From Sporosalibacterium faouarense (GTDB taxonomy: Bacteria; Bacillota; Clostridia; Tissierellales; VENL01), in assembly GCF_016765695.1 (NCBI RefSeq), contig NZ_JAETGO010000080.1:1-42054 (forward strand): 42,054 nt of DNA, read 5' to 3'. Shown here in pieces: positions 8,037-15,630 of the stretch; position 1 is the first letter of the stretch; each line of letters begins with the position of its first letter. The position numbers and the translations under genes were made by a program. The notes beneath the pieces are model-generated. The model did no database searches. It was not told where the DNA came from and saw only the letters and a program-made list of their open reading frames with translations.

Positions 8037-8413
8037 AAAGTTTAAAAGTTTATTATACATATCTCTAAATATTATTCTGACAATATGTACAAAGTTAAAT
8101 TTTATTGAGTCTAATATTTGAGGAAATTGATATTAAAATTTTATGTGAAAACATATTTAATTTGTGAATATGTAAATTCTCATTTATCTAAAAGATAAGG
8201 AGCTGTTATATTAGAATAACAGCCCCCTATCTTTTTTATTTTTTCCAAATACCCTTTTTCACGAGAATCATATGATTTATTAACTAAAAAAATTGCATAG
8301 TAAAATTTTATGCAATATTATATTGAATTTGTAAATATGCATTTTCCTCAACTATTAATATTCTGAAACAATATCTACTTCTTAATTTAGATAAAAGAAA
8401 AGTTAATTTGCTG
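8037..8413. other. Intergenic stretch with one terminator
   Basis: No ORF or structured RNA is recognisable apart from the hairpin at 8191-8240. The rest is AT-rich spacer between the oxidoreductase and the TetR operon. Confidence 0.6.
8191..8240 (+). terminator. Rho-independent terminator
   Basis: AAAGATAAGGAGCTGTTAT (8191-8209) pairs with 8216-8234, with two wobble pairs and a 6-nt loop, followed by TTTTAT. It lies 155 bp after the oxidoreductase stop and would also work in the opposite direction. Confidence 0.75.
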
Positions 8414-8473
8414 TTGACCAATATGGTCTATGGTGATATGATTAATCTATAGACCATATTGGTCTATAGATTA
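8414..8473 (+). promoter_or_regulatory. TetR-ABC operon promoter with GACCA-N3-TGGTC operators
   Basis: TTGACC (8414-8419), 17 bp, TATGAT (8437-8442). Operator 1, GACCA-ATA-TGGTC, spans 8416-8428 inside the promoter. Operator 2 is a 31-bp perfect inverted repeat (8443-8473) with 14-bp arms TAATCTATAGACCA around TAT, ending next to the RBS. The shared GACCA-N3-TGGTC core is like operators of FatR/TetR-class repressors. Autoregulation by the following gene is the simplest reading. Confidence 0.8.
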
Positions 8474-8486
8474 GGAGGTAAATCGT

Positions 8487-9122
8487 ATGAATGAATCATT
8501 TAAACAATTAGATAAAGAAAAACAACAAAGAATTTTAAATGCAGCCTATATTGAATTTACAAAAAACAGATATAAAAAGGCATCCACAAATCAGATTGTC
8601 AAATCAGCGGGAATAGGTAAAGGTATGCTCTTTCATTACTTCAATAGTAAAAAAGAATTATTTAATGACTTAGTAGAAATGAGTATACAGTTTGTACAAG
8701 AAGAGTATTTAGATAAAATTCCTAACAAAAATCTAGGTTTTATAGAAAAATATAAACTAGCAGCAAAGGCAAAACTGAATGCCATGTTGAAAAATTCGTA
8801 TGCCTTTAGCTTTTTGGCAAGTATTTATCTTAATAATTTTGAAGATGTACAAGAGGAAGTAAAAAATAAAACTGAATATGTTAAAAATCGAGGTCTTGAT
8901 AAACTTTACTCGAATATTGACTACAGTTGTTTTAGGGATGATATCCCACCAGAAACTATCATAAAACTTATAACATGGTCTGTAGAAGGATACCAGACAG
9001 AACTACTATATAAATTGAAGTCTGTTGATCTCATAGATACTGATATGGACCCCTATTGGAAGGAGTTTGATGAATTATTGGAACTATTAAAAACTTTATA
9101 TTATAAAAAAGGAGATGAATAG
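8487..9122 (+). CDS. TetR/AcrR family regulator of ABC exporter operon
   Basis: This 211-residue protein starts with a TetR DNA-binding domain (residues ~10-58): KQQRILNAAYIEFTKNRYKKAST then IVKSAGIGKGMLFHYFNSKKELFNDLV. The rest is a helical ligand-binding domain unlike any I can name. RBS AGGAGG. Three bases separate its stop from the ATPase gene's ATG, and its 3' end carries that gene's RBS. Two operator copies in the promoter indicate self-repression of the three-gene operon, with release by an exported compound or lipid-like ligand. Confidence 0.9.
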   Translation: MNESFKQLDKEKQQRILNAAYIEFTKNRYKKASTNQIVKSAGIGKGMLFHYFNSKKELFNDLVEMSIQFVQEEYLDKIPNKNLGFIEKYKLAAKAKLNAMLKNSYAFSFLASIYLNNFEDVQEEVKNKTEYVKNRGLDKLYSNIDYSCFRDDIPPETIIKLITWSVEGYQTELLYKLKSVDLIDTDMDPYWKEFDELLELLKTLYYKKGDE

Positions 9123-9124
9123 TA

Positions 9125-10024
9125 ATGAGTGTTTTAAAGGTTGAAAACCTAACAAAGAAATTTGGTAAGTTTACTGCTTTGGACAATGTAAGTCTTGAAC
9201 TACAAGAAGGAGAGGTTTTTGGTTTCATTGGTCCAAATGGTGCAGGAAAAACTACTACCATTCGTTCAATTTTAGGAATTTTAAAGGCTACAAGTGGTAA
9301 AATAACTGTTTTTGGAAAAGATTCTTGGAAAGATGCAGTTGAAATCCATAAAAGGCTTGCCTTTGTACCTGGGGATGTTTCTCTTTGGCCAAACTTAACA
9401 GGTGGAGAAATAATTGACTTATTCATTAAATTAAATGGAAGTAATAATAAGAGTAAAAAAGAAGAACTTATCAAGCTTTTTGATTTAGATCCTTCTAAAA
9501 AATGCAGGACTTATTCTAAGGGAAATAGACAAAAAGTCGCTTTGATTGCTGCTCTATCAGTAGATGCCGACTTATATATACTTGATGAACCAACATCTGG
9601 ACTTGACCCGCTAATGGAAAAGATTTTTCAAGAATGTATAAGAAATTTAAAATCTGAAGGCAAAACCATTTTTCTCTCAAGTCATATACTATCTGAAGTT
9701 GAGCAATTATGTGACAGAGTATGTATAATTCGTAAAGGTAAGATTATTGAAACAGGTTCACTAAAAGAGTTAAGACATCTCATGCGCAACCAGATTACCA
9801 TTGAAACAAAGTCTACTGTTTCTGATCTAGAAAATCTCAAAGGCTTATATGGTTTAACTGTAAGAGATAATACATATAATTTTCAAGCTGATGCAGATAA
9901 ATTGATTTCTATTATTAACCACTTTAATAGTTATGGCATAGTTAACCTAGAAAGCATGCCCCCTACTTTGGAAGATCTATTTATGCACCATTATTCAAAT
10001 GGTGAGGTGAATAGTAATGTTTAA
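9125..10024 (+). CDS. ABC exporter ATPase (drug-efflux type)
   Basis: This 299-residue ABC ATPase has Walker A GPNGAGKTT (~38-46), a degenerate signature (YSKGNRQKVALIAAL), Walker B LYILDEPTSGLDP and H-loop SSHILSEVEQLCDRV. The ~75-residue C-terminal tail after the ATPase core is typical of DrrA/CcmA-like multidrug ATPases. It overlaps the permease gene by 8 bp and so is translationally coupled. Together they form an ABC-2 type exporter, with the ATPase working on the cytoplasmic face. Confidence 0.92.
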   Translation: MSVLKVENLTKKFGKFTALDNVSLELQEGEVFGFIGPNGAGKTTTIRSILGILKATSGKITVFGKDSWKDAVEIHKRLAFVPGDVSLWPNLTGGEIIDLFIKLNGSNNKSKKEELIKLFDLDPSKKCRTYSKGNRQKVALIAALSVDADLYILDEPTSGLDPLMEKIFQECIRNLKSEGKTIFLSSHILSEVEQLCDRVCIIRKGKIIETGSLKELRHLMRNQITIETKSTVSDLENLKGLYGLTVRDNTYNFQADADKLISIINHFNSYGIVNLESMPPTLEDLFMHHYSNGEVNSNV

Positions 10025-11621
10025 TATAACAGGGTCAAAAGTTCTATCTGCCTTCATTTTAAAGAAAGACTATAAAAGAATACTCATATGGATTGCTATA
10101 TTGGTGATTTTATCTTTCTATGTCGCAAAGTCGTTTCCTTCATTATATCCAACAGATATGGATGCAAAAGCCATAGTTGATACCTTAGCCAATCCTGCAA
10201 TGATTGCAATGTTAGGTCCATATTATGGCGACACCAATAGCTTCCAGATGGGAGCCATATTTAGTGCCGAAATGTTACTTTTTACTGCACTAGCTGTAGC
10301 AATAATGAATATATTGTTAATTACCCGTCATACAAGAAAAGATGAAGAAGAAGGTAGACTTGAATTAATTCGCTCTCTTCCCGTTGGAAAATCAGCAATC
10401 TTATTTTCAACTCTATCTGTTTACACAGTTGTAAATATAGTTATGGGATTTCTCATAGGCATAAGTCTTGCTTTAGCAGGAATTGAATCTATGAATTGGA
10501 GTGGTTCAATATTGTATGGTATGACATTGAGCGCTACTGGAATACTCTTTGCCACTACTACATCTGTTTTTTCTCAGCTAACTCAAACAACCCGTGGTAC
10601 ACTAGGGTATTCTTTTAGTTTTTTAGGCTTTACGTATCTATTAAGAGCTATTGGTGACATCAATAGTGAGGCTCTTTCACTAATTTCACCTTTAGGTCTT
10701 ATAATGAGGACTAAGACCTATGTAGAAAATGTATGGTGGCCAATATTAATAGTATTGGCTTTGTCAGTAATTATTGGATATATCGCTTTTAGACTAAATA
10801 ATATTAGAGATTTAAATGCCTCATTTATCCCGGTAAAACCAGGAAAAAAAGACGCTTCTATCTTTTTACAAAGTCCGTTGGGATTAGCATGGAGAAACCA
10901 GAGAGGAACAATTATTGGTTGGGCTATCGGTATGATGATTTTAGGAGCTTCATATGGTTCAATTTTAGGGGATGTGGAAAGCTTTTTCTCTGGAAATGAA
11001 ATGTATCAGAAATTACTTGAAGGTATAGGTGGCGCTGGCTCTATGGTGGAACAATTTGTTGTTATGCTTTATGCTATAATTGCAATGGTTGGAACAGTTC
11101 CAGTATTACAAATTATTTTGAAGCTTAGACATGAAGAAAAAAGAAATCGTCTAGAACATATATTAAGTCGAGTAGTATCAAGGGGTAAGCTTATTTTTAG
11201 TTACGTAACTCTAGCAACAATAACTTCATTAATAATGTCTTTTGCAGGGACTTTTGGGTTATACAGTGCTAGTGCTTCTGTTGCTACCACACATTTAAAG
11301 TTTTCTACTATGATGAAAGCGTCTTTAGCTTATTTGCCCGCTATATGGGTATTTATGTCCATTACAGTCTTACTATTAGGTATGTTTCCTAAGGCAATAA
11401 AAGTGATTTGGGTTTACCTTGGTCTTACTTTTGCCACAATTTATTTTGGTGGACTTCTTCAATTGCCTGAATGGGTTTCAAATCTTACACCTTTTGGACA
11501 CGTCCAAAAAATACCAATGGAGGATTATAATATTATAAGTGGAATTGTGTTATTTGCTATCTCAATATCACTTATTCTTATCGGCAACATAAAATACAGA
11601 ACTCGAAACCTTGAAGGCTAA
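10017..11621 (+). CDS. ABC-2 type permease, COG3559 polyketide/drug exporter family
   Basis: This 534-residue integral membrane protein has about twelve hydrophobic segments in two homologous halves, e.g. ILIWIAILVILSF near the N-terminus, VNIVMGFLIGISLALAG, ILIVLALSVIIGYIAF at the end of half one, then GWAIGMMILGASYGSIL opening half two. The cytoplasmic loop ITRHTRKDEEEGRLELIRSLPVGKSAI recurs in the second half as LKLRHEEKRNRLEHILSRVVSRGKLI. This internal duplication is characteristic of the TnrB3/COG3559 'exporter of polyketide antibiotics' group. It is the membrane partner of the preceding ATPase. A strong terminator follows. Export of a toxic compound is likely; its identity is unknown. 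Confidence 0.88.
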   Translation: MFNITGSKVLSAFILKKDYKRILIWIAILVILSFYVAKSFPSLYPTDMDAKAIVDTLANPAMIAMLGPYYGDTNSFQMGAIFSAEMLLFTALAVAIMNILLITRHTRKDEEEGRLELIRSLPVGKSAILFSTLSVYTVVNIVMGFLIGISLALAGIESMNWSGSILYGMTLSATGILFATTTSVFSQLTQTTRGTLGYSFSFLGFTYLLRAIGDINSEALSLISPLGLIMRTKTYVENVWWPILIVLALSVIIGYIAFRLNNIRDLNASFIPVKPGKKDASIFLQSPLGLAWRNQRGTIIGWAIGMMILGASYGSILGDVESFFSGNEMYQKLLEGIGGAGSMVEQFVVMLYAIIAMVGTVPVLQIILKLRHEEKRNRLEHILSRVVSRGKLIFSYVTLATITSLIMSFAGTFGLYSASASVATTHLKFSTMMKASLAYLPAIWVFMSITVLLLGMFPKAIKVIWVYLGLTFATIYFGGLLQLPEWVSNLTPFGHVQKIPMEDYNIISGIVLFAISISLILIGNIKYRTRNLEG

Positions 11622-11664
11622 ATTTATTCTTATAAAAAATAAAAATAGTGAAAAGAATTTAAAT

Positions 11665-11709
11665 AGCCTGAGCTCTAAAATCCACAGAACTCAGGCTGTT
11701 TAATTTTTT
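11665..11709 (+). terminator. Terminator of TetR-ABC operon
   Basis: AGCCTGAG (11665-11672) pairs with CTCAGGCT (11690-11697), followed by GTTTAATTTTTT. It ends the three-gene operon. Confidence 0.8.
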
Positions 11710-11733
11710 GAAAATTAACTTGTCTTAAAAGAA

Positions 11734-12462
11734 CTATTTTGTTTTTAAGGTATAATAATTGTAAGAAGTTATTTGAATAAGCATAATCATACAACTCACA
11801 AAAACAGGGAAAACACCTGTGCTCAAAACTATATTACATAGTATTGTAAGCACTATCAATCCTAACGATGCATTTCTAGAAAACTGAAATGCATGATACC
11901 CAGATTTATATATTCTAAACTTCTCAGCCTCATCGCAACTTTCAAGAAATTCTTTATTAAATTTTAAAGAAGTCGGTTTTCCCTTTAATCGATTATCAAT
12001 TTCTTGTATATACCTTATTGCAATAATTTCTAAAACAGCTGCACATATACTACTGAACAGAAATAAAAATAACACTAATAATAAATTTTCCCTGGTTCTA
12101 TTAAATGTCATTCCAAATAGCATAAGATTGAGTATTAGAAACACCCCATTTATTAACATTGATAATTGAAAGGCATACTCACCTTTACTTTCAAAGGTGT
12201 CAATTTCATCATCAGATACTAGAGCTGTCCTATCATAATTTTTCTTAGCTTTAATATATTGAAATACAGCTGGTAGAAATAAACACACAAATAAAACAAT
12301 ATAAATTAAAACAGTATACTCAATAAAAAAATCTGATATTTCTTCTAGAATCTTCATATGATTATATTGATTTAATTTCATTAAACCAAATGATAAGATT
12401 AATCCAATTACTCCACCAATTCCCATCAATAATAATATTCTAAGTATTGTTTTCCTATTCAT
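11734..12462 (-). CDS. DUF3169-like membrane protein paired with XRE regulator
   Basis: About 242 residues from the chosen ATG (12462), which sits 7-8 nt after AGGAGG within the end of the XRE gene; the upstream in-frame ATG at 12507 has no such RBS. There are six likely membrane helices in two-helix groups separated by charged loops (e.g. QYIKAKKNYDRTALVSDDEID), and the sequence matches my memory of DUF3169 proteins, which are regularly coupled to a small XRE regulator. The gene overlaps the XRE gene by 8 bp. The function is unknown; such regulator/membrane pairs may sense envelope stress or act as an anti-regulator. Confidence 0.75.
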   Translation of the reverse strand: MNRKTILRILLLMGIGGVIGLILSFGLMKLNQYNHMKILEEISDFFIEYTVLIYIVLFVCLFLPAVFQYIKAKKNYDRTALVSDDEIDTFESKGEYAFQLSMLINGVFLILNLMLFGMTFNRTRENLLLVLFLFLFSSICAAVLEIIAIRYIQEIDNRLKGKPTSLKFNKEFLESCDEAEKFRIYKSGYHAFQFSRNASLGLIVLTILCNIVLSTGVFPVFVSCMIMLIQITSYNYYTLKTK

Positions 12463-12670
12463 TCTCTTGATCCTCCTGATAACAAAATACTTCTTCCACT
12501 GACACATTAAATACTTTACATAACTTTAATACTAAAGTTATTGAAGGATTGTAATCACCTCTTTCAATCAAACTAATAGTTTGTCTAGATACACCAACTA
12601 GCTTCCCTAAGTCAGATTGATTTATCCCCATTTTTGCTCTTTGAATTTTTAAGGTATTCTTTAATGGCAT
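12455..12670 (-). CDS. Small XRE/Cro-CI family regulator
   Basis: These 71 residues are essentially one helix-turn-helix domain: LKIQRAKMGINQSDLGKLVGVSRQTISLIERGDYNPSITLVLKLCKVFNVSVEEVF, the compact YgzD/YvaO-like form in which SRQTISLIERG is the recognition helix. The acidic tail YQEDQENE overlaps the next gene's start. Start ATG with RBS AGGAGG. It is co-transcribed with the DUF3169-like membrane protein and probably controls this pair. No inverted repeat is obvious in the 60 bp upstream. Confidence 0.9.
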   Translation of the reverse strand: MPLKNTLKIQRAKMGINQSDLGKLVGVSRQTISLIERGDYNPSITLVLKLCKVFNVSVEEVFCYQEDQENE

Positions 12671-12731
12671 ATGGTCCTCCTAATAAATCTATTTCTTTAA
12701 TACAAAACACTAATATTACAAAACTAGATAT

Positions 12732-13181
12732 TTAATATAGTTTTCCATCCTTCTCTGCTTCTTTTTCTTTGGAAGATCCTATTGCTACACCGATTGAAAT
12801 TCCCAGTCCGATTCCTATTGATATTAAAGCTGGATTTATTGAAGTAAAAACGACACCGATACCACTTCCTAATGCCACACCAATTGACAAATAAATTCCA
12901 ATATACGTTCCTTTAGGCACATATCCATAATTTTTTTTGACTTCTTCTTTTAATGATTGAAAATTCTTATTATAACTTTTTCTTAAATCTTTTCTTCCTT
13001 CAGAAATTAACCTTAAATCATTACTTAATTTTTTAATTTTCATAATTAGTTCTTCATCTTTTATATTGTTCTTATGGGCTTTTTTTATCAGATTTTTTAA
13101 TGTTTTAATTTGTAATTTTCTAGATTCTTTTTCTCCTAACTTTTTTTCTACTATCACAATATTATCTATTAAATCTAACAT
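12732..13181 (-). CDS. Small membrane protein with glycine-rich double hairpin
   Basis: A 149-residue protein of unknown family. Residues 1-90 are charged, probably helical and coiled-coil-like, with no export signal. Residues ~92-138 hold two glycine/isoleucine-rich hydrophobic segments (YIGIYLSIGVALGSGIGVVF and ISIGIGLGISIGVAIG) with G-x3-G spacing, like glycine-zipper helices that pack in membranes. The C-terminus is charged. RBS GGGAG. The gene stands alone behind a very strong promoter bearing three TGACAA-type operator copies, so its expression is tightly conditional. The function is not assignable. Confidence 0.75.
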   Translation of the reverse strand: MLDLIDNIVIVEKKLGEKESRKLQIKTLKNLIKKAHKNNIKDEELIMKIKKLSNDLRLISEGRKDLRKSYNKNFQSLKEEVKKNYGYVPKGTYIGIYLSIGVALGSGIGVVFTSINPALISIGIGLGISIGVAIGSSKEKEAEKDGKLY

Positions 13182-13207
13182 AGAACAATTCTCCCTTTTA
13201 ATATTTA

Positions 13208-13282
13208 TTTGACAACTATATTTTTCATAATGACAAATATAGTTGTCATTAATATTATAGCCTTGACAAATATATTTGTCAA
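13208..13282 (-). promoter_or_regulatory. Consensus promoter with repeated TGACAA-N6-TTGTCA operators
   Basis: On the minus strand TTGACA (13277-13282), 17 bp, TATAAT (13254-13259). A 20-bp perfect palindrome (TTGACAAATA and its complement) covers 13263-13282 over the -35 box. A second, TGACAA-N6-TTGTCA within ATGACAA...TTGTCAT, is at 13230-13249, and a weaker third copy (TGACAACTATATTTTTCA) at 13210-13227. The cognate regulator is not evident among the neighbours. Confidence 0.7.
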
Positions 13283-13338
13283 ATAGGAATATTTATACAG
13301 TTAGTTTGATAGCAGTCTTTTTTATTTAAATAATGAAA

Positions 13339-13374
13339 TATCCCCTTACTTCTTTATTAAGTAGTAGGGGGATA
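13339..13374 (-). terminator. Terminator of the GNAT-phosphotransferase operon
   Basis: TATCCCCTTACT (13339-13350) pairs with AGTAGGGGGATA (13363-13374) with one wobble pair. On the minus strand TTTCATTATTT follows. It lies about 70 bp after the phosphotransferase stop. Confidence 0.6.
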
Positions 13375-13442
13375 CTTGCAGCGCATAGTATATCCTAATA
13401 AATCCATTTTACGATCTTAAAGTCCTCTCACAATTTTACTAA

Positions 13443-14495
13443 TTATATAGATATCTTATCAAATAAAAAACTACTCTCTAATCTATTTATAATTTTTTCT
13501 TTAATCCCTTCAACCTTATCCATCAGATCCTGATTCTTATCACTATTCATGCACATAATACATAACTTTCTAAGGTGCTGCTTTACATGTTCAATTCTTA
13601 TTCCAATATCTATTTCTTCTATCGACTCATTAGGTTTGTAATATTCAATGAACTTCATCCCAATATATTTATCTTCTATATAATAAGTTGTCCTTGCTAT
13701 TTCATAAACCCACCAATTAGCTCTACATTCATCCCAATCTATTATCCTAGGTTCATCCCCTTCATAAACAATATTTGATGGAAACATATCGCCATATATA
13801 AGAACGCTTTCTTTTGGTCCTTTTATTCCTTTGCATAAATCATTGATTTTATTAGAAACATACTTTAAGAATTCTTCCTCTAAAACCTCATGATTCACTA
13901 ATTCATTGACCTTAACTCCACCATCTTTAACATTCCCAAAAGACCATCTAATAACTTCATCAATATTTTCATAATACTCATGAATACTAGAAAATTTATT
14001 TTGTCCCTTAATATCTCCAAAATAATTAAGCTTTATTGAATGTATTTGTTTTAGTAATAGAGCATAGTCCTTAATCCAACTAATCTCTTCCTTTGGGTCC
14101 ATCTTAAGACTTACTTCTTCATTAAATATTTTCACTTCTCCATCTATCCATTTTTGTATTATAAATCCATAGGGTGCTATTTTATTGCTTTCATCCGAAT
14201 GAATTATTTTATAATAGTTAAAGCCTGCAGAATTGAGAAGTTCATAACATTTATTTAAAGTAACCACATCAGGATACCCACTCTTCAATAATATTTTAAC
14301 TAGGAGTTTAATTTCCTCCTTCTTATTTATCAAGAAGCCTCTCATAAAATAATTTAAATTTTGACCATCTTCAATCTCTTTTACTTCTGTTATTAACATT
14401 TCATACTCATCTATTAAGATATTTTTTATTTCTTCCGTAATTATTTTCTTTTCATCCACAGAAGGATTTATAAATTCTTTTACTTTAAAGATCAT
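13443..14495 (-). CDS. Aminoglycoside-phosphotransferase-like kinase (APH family)
   Basis: About 350 residues. I take the ATG at 14495 because AAGGAG lies 9 nt upstream; the in-frame ATG at 14528 has no RBS and would sit deeper in the GNAT gene. The C-lobe carries the APH/choline-kinase motifs: VLIYGDMFPSNIVYE (catalytic Asp and metal-binding Asn) and RIIDWDE (the Mg-binding 'DxD/DFG' Asp). The Brenner motif's usual His is Tyr (YGD instead of HGD). The N-lobe contains LLVKILLK, a likely ATP lysine. Substrates in this family range from aminoglycosides to choline, homoserine or sugars, so resistance should not be assumed. It overlaps the GNAT gene by 11 bp; the two are translationally coupled. 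Confidence 0.8.
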   Translation of the reverse strand: MIFKVKEFINPSVDEKKIITEEIKNILIDEYEMLITEVKEIEDGQNLNYFMRGFLINKKEEIKLLVKILLKSGYPDVVTLNKCYELLNSAGFNYYKIIHSDESNKIAPYGFIIQKWIDGEVKIFNEEVSLKMDPKEEISWIKDYALLLKQIHSIKLNYFGDIKGQNKFSSIHEYYENIDEVIRWSFGNVKDGGVKVNELVNHEVLEEEFLKYVSNKINDLCKGIKGPKESVLIYGDMFPSNIVYEGDEPRIIDWDECRANWWVYEIARTTYYIEDKYIGMKFIEYYKPNESIEEIDIGIRIEHVKQHLRKLCIMCMNSDKNQDLMDKVEGIKEKIINRLESSFLFDKISI

Positions 14496-14967
14496 TATTA
14501 TATACTCCTTCCATAAAAACCGCTTCACCTATTACCTCTAGACCACATTTCTCATATAATTTTTGTGCAACTGGATTATGTGTATATAATCTTACTGAAA
14601 TTGCATCTGTTTTAGATTGTAATTCAAAGGCTTTTTTCATTAGTTCATAAGCTACTCCCTTACGTCTAAATTCTGGAGCAGTCCATAGTTCATCTATATA
14701 AATCATGCCTTTATGCCATTTCCCTATTTTGGGAATATACATTAAAGAAATCCAAGCAATATATTTATCTTGATACTTAGCTGCATAGACATAAAATCCT
14801 TGATGATCTAATTCCTTATAAACGTCTTCAAAGCACTCATTCTTGCTTGCCCTTTTTTCTTCAGTTGTTCTTTCAACTTCGTTAATTCTCCAATATACCA
14901 TGTCATTAAATTCATGATAATTGTTTTTATTAATTCGTTCTATAGTTATTTTTAACTTTCCACTCAT
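14485..14967 (-). CDS. GNAT family N-acetyltransferase
   Basis: This 160-residue single-domain GNAT has motif A IDELWTAPEFRRKGVAYELMKKAFEL (R-R-x-G-x-A acetyl-CoA pyrophosphate loop, residues ~92-115) and motif B VRLYTHNPVAQKLYEKCGLEVIGE, the usual N-x-x-A-x-x-L-Y-E-K-x-G-F/L end. It likely transfers an acetyl group from acetyl-CoA to an amine on a small molecule or protein. The purine-only RBS GGGGGG lies ~7 nt before the ATG. It is the first gene of a two-gene operon with an APH-like kinase, suggesting that both modify the same compound class, an inference from linkage only. Confidence 0.9.
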   Translation of the reverse strand: MSGKLKITIERINKNNYHEFNDMVYWRINEVERTTEEKRASKNECFEDVYKELDHQGFYVYAAKYQDKYIAWISLMYIPKIGKWHKGMIYIDELWTAPEFRRKGVAYELMKKAFELQSKTDAISVRLYTHNPVAQKLYEKCGLEVIGEAVFMEGVYNNDL

Positions 14968-15060
14968 GCTATTTCCCCCCTGTTTTCACTAGATCTTACC
15001 TTTATATAAATAAATCTAACATAAGAATTTTACAGAAACAACCTTGAACTTTTTTCATAA

Positions 15061-15088
15061 AAGAAAATGAGAAAGGCTCACGCCTTCC
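15061..15088 (-). terminator. Terminator of CD3324-family gene
   Basis: GAAAGGC (15071-15077) pairs with GCCTTCC (15082-15088) around a 4-nt loop. The minus strand continues TCATTTTCTTTT. It lies just past the stop at 15094. Confidence 0.65.
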
Positions 15089-15093
15089 CCATT

Positions 15094-15384
15094 CTATAAC
15101 TTATTATCTTGTAACTTTCTTTTCTGTTGAGTAATAATACGGTAAATACTTTTTTTAGATAAATGATATTCAACTGCAATATATTTAACCTCAACACCTT
15201 TTAAATACTCTTCATATATACTGCTATTTCTTTCCCTGATTTCATTTCTAGTATTAGTACTTTCACCCCATACCTTTCTTTTAGAACTTTTTCTTGGTAT
15301 ATATACATACCTACCATCAACATATTTTTGAATTGATTCTATAATATCTTGAGGTAAGATATCCTCAACATTAACATAGCTCAT
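15094..15384 (-). CDS. CD3324 family DNA-binding protein (Mor-like HTH)
   Basis: A 96-residue basic protein. The N-terminus (SYVNVEDILPQDIIESIQKYVDGRYVYIPRKS) and the C-terminal helix-turn-helix (YLKGVEVKYIAVEYHLSKKSIYRIITQQKR) match the clostridial CD3324 group, relatives of the phage Mu Mor/C activators. It is therefore probably a transcriptional regulator, though targets of the family are, to my knowledge, not established. RBS AGGAGG 6 nt from the ATG. The 5' leader contains an eight-codon ORF with its own RBS and a 12-bp hairpin, which hints at translation-coupled control. Confidence 0.8.
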   Translation of the reverse strand: MSYVNVEDILPQDIIESIQKYVDGRYVYIPRKSSKRKVWGESTNTRNEIRERNSSIYEEYLKGVEVKYIAVEYHLSKKSIYRIITQQKRKLQDNKL

Positions 15385-15420
15385 AATGCTCCTCCTTTTA
15401 TTGAATGTCTAAAGGATTGA

Positions 15421-15464
15421 GCAAAGGCTATTATTTTTTATCTTCACCATGCAATAGCCTTTGC
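15421..15464 (-). repeat. Perfect 12-bp hairpin in leader of CD3324-family gene
   Basis: GCAAAGGCTATT (15421-15432) is exactly complementary to AATAGCCTTTGC (15453-15464), with a 20-nt loop. On the minus strand its first arm begins at the stop codon of the leader ORF. No U-tract follows, so it is not an ordinary terminator; a translating ribosome at the leader stop would cover the first arm. Confidence 0.6.
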
Positions 15465-15490
15465 TATGCATTAATAATATATTTTCTCAT
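15464..15490 (-). CDS. Putative 8-aa leader peptide MRKYIINA
   Basis: On the minus strand ATG AGA AAA TAT ATT ATT AAT GCA TAG follows AGGAGG by ~10 nt. It is too short for routine gene calling. It ends at the base of a 12-bp hairpin and precedes the CD3324-family gene by 79 bp. The strong RBS and the position against the hairpin are what make it credible as a regulatory upstream ORF; there is no codon bias for one amino acid beyond two Ile codons. Chance occurrence remains possible. Confidence 0.4.
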   Translation of the reverse strand: MRKYIINA

Positions 15491-15630
15491 ACTACTCTTA
15501 CCTCCTACTATCTAATTTTATGAATAATAAGAACATCAAATCTTTACTATATTTTGTAATATTTATAGATGTTCCTATTATATAAATTTCTAGATTAAGT
15601 GATAAAGTCCTTTATAATTAGGTTAATTTA

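Noticed and set aside
13443-14495. Aminoglycoside resistance gene
   Set aside because: Kinase family match only; the family contains many non-resistance enzymes and the Brenner motif is altered.
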